A stretch of 64,000 nt of DNA from Halorubrum ezzemoulense DSM 17463 (GTDB lineage: Archaea; Halobacteriota; Halobacteria; Halobacteriales; Haloferacaceae), in assembly GCF_002114285.1 (NCBI RefSeq), contig NZ_NEDJ01000004.1:1-64000 (forward strand), read 5' to 3'. Position numbers and translations under genes: made by a program. This document shows positions 59,196 to 64,000 of the stretch, piece after piece. Numbering within the stretch: the first letter of the stretch is position 1; the number at the start of each line of letters is the position of its first letter. The notes under the pieces were generated by a model. It had not been told where the DNA came from, searched no databases, and worked only from the letters and a program-made list of their open reading frames with translations.

Positions 59196-60724
59196 GCGAC
59201 CTCGATCAGGCGATTCGTGATGTCGTCAAAGGGGCGAGTGTGATCACGTTCGGGCTGGTACTACAATTGTTCATCGCCTTCGTGGCACAGGTAATTGCGG
59301 CCCGATACCTTTCAGTTGGAGACTTCGGGGGCCTGACCGCCGGGACAGCACTGCTTGACGTTGGAGCAATCGCCGGCGGCTTGGGCTTGGCGTCTGGGCT
59401 CACAAGGTACCTACCGCGGGTCGAAGCGGATAAAAAACGGACGCTAGTGACCGTATTGGTACTCATCTCGGTTGCTTCGTCGACGGCGCTCGGGGCGACG
59501 ATCGCACTCAACGCCTCGTTCATAGCGTCAGAGATATTTGGCGACCCGAACGTCACGGTTAGTATTCGTATATTTGGCGCTGCGATTCCGTTTGCTACGG
59601 TTCTCAACCTCGCCGTGGGCGGCATCCGAGGACAAGAGCGCTCAACGTACTGGGTGATGGTGAAGAATATCGTCCATCCGGTGGCACGCATCTCGCTCGT
59701 CGTCGTCGCCGTTCTATATGGGTTGGGCCAGATCGGGATCGCTGGAGCCTACGCTGTCCCGTACGTGATCAGCGGATTCGTTGGCCTGGCGCTTCTGTAC
59801 CATACCTTGCCACAGTCACGATCTGCCCTCGATCCCAACCGCACAGCAGAGGTAATTCGGTACTCATTACCGTTTACGATTAGCGGTATTTCTGGATTCG
59901 TCTACCGGAGCATTGACATTTTCTTGATCCTGTACTTTCTGACTGATGCTGCGACAGGCATATACGGGGTCGCATACGCAGCGACAAGCTTTATGGGGCT
60001 ATTCTCGACGGCTTTTAATTTCCTGAGTACGCCCATCGCGAGCAGGCTCGAGAAACAAGGAGCCGTCGACGGCGTCATGGAATTGTTTCACACGGTCGTC
60101 CGGTGGCTTCTCGTCATGAGTGTCTGTGCGCTCGTCCCGCTCGGCGTGTTCGCAACTGATTTCATTGTGATCATCTACCAGTCGAAGTACGCCGACGGCG
60201 GGATAGTTCTGTCAATCCTCGCAGTCGGGTTCGCAGCAAAAAACGTCCTGAGTGTACACAACTCCATCCTCGAGGCTGTCGGGCGATCACAGATCCTCTC
60301 GGTTAACAGCACTATCGCAGCAGTCACGAATATCCTGCTCAACTTCGCGCTGATCCCACAAATGGGTATCACCGGGGCAGCGATAGCCACAGTTGTATCG
60401 TTCATGCTCCGTGACGGACTGGCGGCAATTCAGGTATACCTCACACTGGATAAGACGCCGCTGACCTGGGGATCGGTTCGACCTCTCGTGCTCGGAATGC
60501 CCTTCCTCGCTGTTGTCTGGGCATTTCTCGCACCGGCGATCCCAACAACGTTCCTCTGGCTGGTGGGGGTTACGGTAATGACCGGACTTGTCTATGTTGC
60601 CGCCGTACTGGTCGCTTTCGGGCTTACCCCGACAGAGGTCATGCTCATCCGTTCAGCAGAGGAGCAGTATGGTCTCAGTCTGTCACGACTCGACTGGCTG
60701 ATCCGTCGTCTCGCAAATAAGTGA
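59192..60724 (+). CDS. Oligosaccharide flippase (polysaccharide biosynthesis protein)
   Basis: A 510-residue membrane protein of the MOP/MATE-like flippase superfamily, with about 14 helices. It opens with DVVKGASVITFGLVLQLFIA then ARYLSVGDFGGLTAGTALLD, typical of the Wzx/RfbX family. Helix-rich stretches continue to the end (LVGVTVMTGLVYVAAVLVAF). It should move the lipid-linked glycan to the outer face, the role of AglR in Haloferax. It is coupled to the glycosyltransferase gene (ATGA overlap) and followed 51 bases later by a sulfatase-like gene. Confidence 0.88.
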   Translation: MSDLDQAIRDVVKGASVITFGLVLQLFIAFVAQVIAARYLSVGDFGGLTAGTALLDVGAIAGGLGLASGLTRYLPRVEADKKRTLVTVLVLISVASSTALGATIALNASFIASEIFGDPNVTVSIRIFGAAIPFATVLNLAVGGIRGQERSTYWVMVKNIVHPVARISLVVVAVLYGLGQIGIAGAYAVPYVISGFVGLALLYHTLPQSRSALDPNRTAEVIRYSLPFTISGISGFVYRSIDIFLILYFLTDAATGIYGVAYAATSFMGLFSTAFNFLSTPIASRLEKQGAVDGVMELFHTVVRWLLVMSVCALVPLGVFATDFIVIIYQSKYADGGIVLSILAVGFAAKNVLSVHNSILEAVGRSQILSVNSTIAAVTNILLNFALIPQMGITGAAIATVVSFMLRDGLAAIQVYLTLDKTPLTWGSVRPLVLGMPFLAVVWAFLAPAIPTTFLWLVGVTVMTGLVYVAAVLVAFGLTPTEVMLIRSAEEQYGLSLSRLDWLIRRLANK

Positions 60725-60775
60725 CTCCCTAGCAAATCAATACAAATAAATCAGCAGGTCGGACATCGATGGGCA

Positions 60776-61636
60776 ATGAGTATTGACCCGCGAGACGCTC
60801 TCACCGAAGTAGGTAAGAACTGGAACTCCGTCAACTGGTGGCGTAATCGCGTGTTCGTTCCGTTCATCTTCGGTACTGCGACTAGGCTCTACCCTAGATA
60901 TCCGGGGTACGACGAAGCGGTCCGTGTTATGGATGAAGACTGGGACACGTTGATTGTCCTCGACGCGTGTCGGGCAGACTATTTCGAGCGCGTTGTTGAG
61001 ATTGACCGTTTCGACGAGTACGAGACGCAGGTTAGTCTTGGCAGTCACTCCAGCGAGTGGACTCGCCGAAACTTCCAAGGTCAGTCCTTCGGCGATACAG
61101 TGTACATATCTGCGAACCCGCACACGTCACTCGAGGCCAGCAACGCTTTTCACCACATCGTCGAGTTGTGGGAGACCGATACTGATGAGCGGACTGGCGT
61201 CGTGCCCCCTGAAGCTGTCCGAGATGCTGCCATTGAGACCTACAAGAATTTTGACGATAAGCGTCTAATCGTCCACTTCATGCAGCCTCACGGGCCATTC
61301 ATTGGGAGCGAGATCGGTGACGACCACGAAAATAAGTCCGAGTACTGGCAAGCCTACGCCGAAAATCTGGAGTACGTTATGCGGTTCGTCGATGATGTCA
61401 TGGAGGCCATTCCCGGAAAAACTGTCGTCACTGCGGATCACGGCCAAGCTTACGCGAGCGGTTTTTCTGAGCTGCTGGGCATCGGCGGTCACAAACCTCG
61501 ACTCCGGTTCCCATCGCTGGTCGAGGTCCCGTGGGCGGTCCTAGACGGCGAGCGGCGTGAAATTCGAGCCGGTGAGACCGGTGAATCAAAAGGAGAACAA
61601 ATCCAGGACCGCTTGAAGGACTTGGGGTACCTCTGA
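60776..61636 (+). CDS. Sulfatase/phosphotransferase-like protein
   Basis: A 286-residue member of the alkaline phosphatase superfamily, sulfatase-like branch. Metal ligands are seen in TLIVLDACRADYF and VVTADHGQAYASG, with FMQPHGPFIG between them. The nucleophile region is LGSHSSEWTRRNFQG with Ser or Thr and no CxPxR sequence, so a formylglycine sulfatase is unlikely. It is short for the family and ends LKDLGYL, a motif shared by its neighbour at 62346. Its stop codon lies inside the 8-bp target duplication of the IS6-type element that follows. Probable role: adding or removing a sulfate or phospho group on the surface glycan. Confidence 0.78.
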   Translation: MSIDPRDALTEVGKNWNSVNWWRNRVFVPFIFGTATRLYPRYPGYDEAVRVMDEDWDTLIVLDACRADYFERVVEIDRFDEYETQVSLGSHSSEWTRRNFQGQSFGDTVYISANPHTSLEASNAFHHIVELWETDTDERTGVVPPEAVRDAAIETYKNFDDKRLIVHFMQPHGPFIGSEIGDDHENKSEYWQAYAENLEYVMRFVDDVMEAIPGKTVVTADHGQAYASGFSELLGIGGHKPRLRFPSLVEVPWAVLDGERREIRAGETGESKGEQIQDRLKDLGYL

Positions 61637-61637
61637 G

Positions 61638-62335
61638 GTCGGTGTTCAGATAAGGATTGAAACGTGAGGCGGTGCGTTTTCAAAGTGATTCATGCCCGAA
61701 AACGCCCGCCTCAGCGGCTTTTTAGACGAGATCAGCTTAGAGTTTGTGGAGCGAGAAGCAACACCGAAGTTGTCGATGAAGCTCAGTATTCAGCTCCACC
61801 TTGCTGGATTATCGCTTTCGAATACTGTTTCGTTTCTTGAGATATTTGGTGTTGATCGGGTTCGATCCACTGTTCACAACTATGTTCACAAGGCCGATCT
61901 ACAGCCGGAATCTGGTCGGAGCCCGAATCACGTTGCGGTTGATGAAACGGTGATTCAGCTTGACGATGAACAATATTGGCTGTACGCTGCTGTCGATCCC
62001 GACTCAAACGATTTACTCCACACAAAGCTTGAGCCGACAAGAACGAACGTGATCGCAGATCAGTTTTTCGCGGAACTCCGCGAAAAACACGACGTGGATG
62101 ACGCGATCTTTCTCGTTGATGGTGCGGTTCCACTTCACCGAGCATGTGAAAAACATGGCCTCGATTTCAGATACGAACGACATGGAAATCGGAATAGCGT
62201 CGAACGTGTCTTCCGTGAGCTAAAACGTAGAACTGTCTGTTTCTCAAATTGTTTTAGCAACGCCGAAGCAGAAACTGCTGACGAGTGGTTGAGATCGTTC
62301 GCCTTCGCATGGAATCAGCTTATCTGAACACTACC
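61638..62335 (+). mobile_element. IS6-type insertion sequence with intact target duplication
   Basis: A 698-base element. The inner terminal repeats are GTGTTCAGATAAG (61642-61654) and its exact inverse CTTATCTGAACAC (62319-62331), each with a few more partly matching bases outward. The flanks are the direct repeat CCTCTGAG at 61630-61637 and 62336-62343, the 8-bp target duplication expected of IS6. The intact duplication suggests a recent insertion. Confidence 0.9.
61692..62327 (+). CDS. IS6-family transposase
   Basis: A 211-residue DDE transposase starting MPENARLSGFLDEISLEFVE. The helix-turn-helix LAGLSLSNTVSFLEIFGVDR comes first. The catalytic acids follow in HVAVDETVIQLDDEQYWLYA (first Asp), DAIFLVDGAVPL (second Asp) and RNSVERVFRELKRRTV (Glu). 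All are present and the frame is intact, so the element is probably active. It sits inside terminal repeats and target duplications at 61638-62335. Confidence 0.92.
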   Translation: MPENARLSGFLDEISLEFVEREATPKLSMKLSIQLHLAGLSLSNTVSFLEIFGVDRVRSTVHNYVHKADLQPESGRSPNHVAVDETVIQLDDEQYWLYAAVDPDSNDLLHTKLEPTRTNVIADQFFAELREKHDVDDAIFLVDGAVPLHRACEKHGLDFRYERHGNRNSVERVFRELKRRTVCFSNCFSNAEAETADEWLRSFAFAWNQLI

Positions 62336-62345
62336 CCTCTGAGAA

Positions 62346-63713
62346 CTAGTCGACGTACCCAAGGTCTTCAAGCTGCTGTTTCACTTCATCGCTCTCTTCA
62401 ACTTCTGGGAGGTCGGTGTCGGTCGCCTTCGCCTCGGCGATGTGATTTTCAAGCAAGGATTTGAATCGATCGACGACAGCCGGGTTCTCGTCGCTGATAT
62501 CTCGAGTCTCGCTCGGATCCGACGCGATGTCGTACAGTTCAACTTCGTCGGTCTCACGCTCCCAGAAGAGTTTCCACTTGGGCGTCCGAGTTGTCAGCAT
62601 GTCTCCGCCACGGGAAGTACAGAGGACGACGTGTTCCTCGTTCTCAGTACCATCGTCACCATCCATGGTATCCATGAAACTACGACCTTGTACGGTGTCA
62701 GGGGTATCTATGCCGACTAGGTCGTACAGTGTCGGCGGGACATCGATCAGGGAAACTTGCTGATCGATCTGAGGGCCGTTGCGACCGGGGATGTCAAACA
62801 CTAGTGGGACGTGAATCAGCTCGTCGTAGTTGTACGGGTGGTGCCCGTAACGTCCGTGTTCGCCGAAGGCCTCCCCATGGTCCGCGGTAACGATCACGGC
62901 GGTCTGCTCGCGGACACCGCAGGCCTCAAGTTGCTCAAGCAGACGGCCCAAGTTGTGGTCCATGTATCGGATCTCACCGTCGTATAGATCAAGCAGATCT
63001 GCCCGGTCCTCGGTCGTGAGCGAGTTGGGATCCTCCTGCATACGGCCGTTTAGATCCGCCGTTCTGCGGGCTGAAAGTGGATCGACCCCAATCTCCTTGA
63101 GAAAGCGCTCCGGGGGTGTGAATGGGTAATGGACGTCCATATAATGTAGCCACATAAAGTAAGGCGTCTCGCCGTCCCAGTCGGTCTGGATCCACTCTAC
63201 TGCCCGATCGGTTATATCCGCGGCTGGAGCGTAGGCTGAGGTGTCTGTTGCCATCGTCAGATAGTGCCAGCCGCGTCGCAGGAGGCTGTAAAGTTGCGAA
63301 TCGGCAGGAACGTACTCGTCGACGAGGTTTTTGATTGTGAACGCCTCGTCGTCAGACTCAGCACCGTCGTTGAATACATCGAAACCTTTGTTGTAATTTT
63401 TTTCAGGACCAAGGTGCGGATTGGAGTGAAACCCTATGGTGGTCATGCCTGCGTCTCGGAGCGTGGACGAGAGAGCAGGGCGTCGTTCGTCAAGGTAGCG
63501 GTAGCCGCCGTACATCATTGGATAGGTTCCGGTGAGAAGGGTCGGAAAACTCGACGGCGTGTTGGGACCGTTTGCGTACGCCTCCGTGAACGAATGACCG
63601 GACGCAGCGAGTGAGGTGAGAGTCGGCGCGGGGTTCATCGATCTGTCGGAGTCTAGCGCTCGGTCGTATCGGAGGCTGTCTATTGTTACCAGCAAGACGT
63701 TCTCTACGGCCAT
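62346..63713 (-). CDS. Sulfatase-family protein (non-formylglycine type)
   Basis: A 455-residue alkaline phosphatase superfamily protein. Metal ligands lie in VLLVTIDSLRYDRA, IVTADHGEAFGEHGRYGHHP and the His pair near HYMDVHYPFTPP. The nucleophile region reads ANGPNTPSSFPTLLTGTYP, without the CxPxR or SxPxR of true sulfatases. It could be a phosphoglycerol or phosphoethanolamine transferase or a phosphodiesterase. The C-terminus ends QQLEDLGYVD, like the neighbour at 60776. It is cytoplasmic by sequence, with no signal or helix. It is divergent from a third relative at 63740, with only 26 bases between. Confidence 0.85.
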   Translation of the reverse strand: MAVENVLLVTIDSLRYDRALDSDRSMNPAPTLTSLAASGHSFTEAYANGPNTPSSFPTLLTGTYPMMYGGYRYLDERRPALSSTLRDAGMTTIGFHSNPHLGPEKNYNKGFDVFNDGAESDDEAFTIKNLVDEYVPADSQLYSLLRRGWHYLTMATDTSAYAPAADITDRAVEWIQTDWDGETPYFMWLHYMDVHYPFTPPERFLKEIGVDPLSARRTADLNGRMQEDPNSLTTEDRADLLDLYDGEIRYMDHNLGRLLEQLEACGVREQTAVIVTADHGEAFGEHGRYGHHPYNYDELIHVPLVFDIPGRNGPQIDQQVSLIDVPPTLYDLVGIDTPDTVQGRSFMDTMDGDDGTENEEHVVLCTSRGGDMLTTRTPKWKLFWERETDEVELYDIASDPSETRDISDENPAVVDRFKSLLENHIAEAKATDTDLPEVEESDEVKQQLEDLGYVD

Positions 63714-63739
63714 CTTACATCTACTTGGACCAGTGTCGT

Positions 63740-64000
63740 ATGAGTATTTTCCGCTCCCGCCGTAGGAATCCGAAAGAATACATTCGGCTACTGCGATTAG
63801 TCGACAACGGAATACTAACGATGGAAAACAACCACGCGTTTCTCTTGACCGCCGACGGGTTACGGTACGATCGACTCTCCGGAGCTGGGTATGATTCTCC
63901 GACTACGCCACAACTCGACGAAATTGCGATGTCGGGAGCCGCCTGCGAACAGGCGGTGGTCACGGGGACGGGGACGCGAAAGAGTTTTCCAGGAATACTA
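63740..64000 (+). CDS. Sulfatase-like protein, N-terminal part (runs off window)
   Basis: The frame opens at ATG 63740 (MSIFRSRRRNPKEYIRLLRL) and a second in-frame ATG lies at 63821 (MENNHAFLLTADGLRYDRLS). It is open to the window end, 87 codons. The second start gives the family's usual beginning: FLLTADGLRYDRLSGAGYDS then TPQLDEIA and TGTGTRKSFPGIL, the nucleophile region of sulfatase-like proteins. It is the third member of the superfamily in this cluster. Translation may start at either ATG. Confidence 0.72.
   Translation, partial: MSIFRSRRRNPKEYIRLLRLVDNGILTMENNHAFLLTADGLRYDRLSGAGYDSPTTPQLDEIAMSGAACEQAVVTGTGTRKSFPGIL

Overview
The window comes from a halophilic archaeon of the Halobacteria, most likely Halorubrum or a close relative. 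The evidence is a very GC-rich chromosome, strongly acidic proteins, many genes with a TATA-like box about 25-30 bases before the start codon and no leader, Tat lipoprotein signals, TrmB and PhiH1-type regulators, a haloarchaeal Orc1/Cdc6 gene with origin boxes, and agl-type surface glycan genes. No rRNA, tRNA or CRISPR array was seen.

Bases 1 to about 29,000 are ordinary high-GC chromosome with dense genes. They hold small hypothetical and membrane proteins, an alkaline-phosphatase-superfamily phosphoesterase, a PP-loop sulfotransfer-type protein, a NAD(P)-binding reductase, an ACR3/bile-acid-type transporter with a perfect palindromic operator, two sensor-domain membrane proteins with a DUF4097-like lipoprotein, and a winged-helix regulator with two small membrane proteins. 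The set for UDP-N-acetylhexosamine is spread over this part (glmM, glmU, a second sugar nucleotidyltransferase, glmS). Between these lies a probable polysaccharide module: a secreted TIM-barrel lipoprotein, a GAF histidine kinase, and an operon of response regulator, HEAT protein and family 2 glycosyltransferase with a C-terminal GGFVW repeat tail. A UDP-glucose dehydrogenase (aglM) and a SWIM zinc-finger protein close this part.

Bases from about 29,000 to 51,000 look like a decaying integrated plasmid or other mobile replicon. It has lower GC, long gene-poor stretches, an orc1 gene with origin recognition boxes on both sides, an HNH nuclease, an orphan AbrB antitoxin, two large paralogous proteins with a small gene between them (the best candidate here for an undescribed system), a Fic gene broken by four lesions, a PhiH1-type repressor, a plasmid-type operon whose largest gene has five in-frame stops, a truncated PIN toxin fused head-to-head with its truncated partner, and an IS200/IS605 element with tnpA, tnpB and a tiny ribbon-helix-helix gene. 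A relic of an aglF-like gene inside this region suggests the element sits in, and rearranged, a glycosylation locus.

Bases from about 51,000 to 64,000 return to surface glycan biosynthesis. A TrmB-family regulator and the next operon share the operator GTTACTC-N7-GAGTAAC. Three overlapping epimerase genes follow, the first resembling UDP-sulfoquinovose synthase. After two broken insertion sequences (IS110-like and IS1595-like) come a family 4 glycosyltransferase, an oligosaccharide flippase and three sulfatase/phosphotransferase-like genes. An IS6-type element with an intact 8-bp target duplication is inserted exactly at the stop codon of one of these. Together these genes would make, modify and export a lipid-linked oligosaccharide for S-layer glycosylation.
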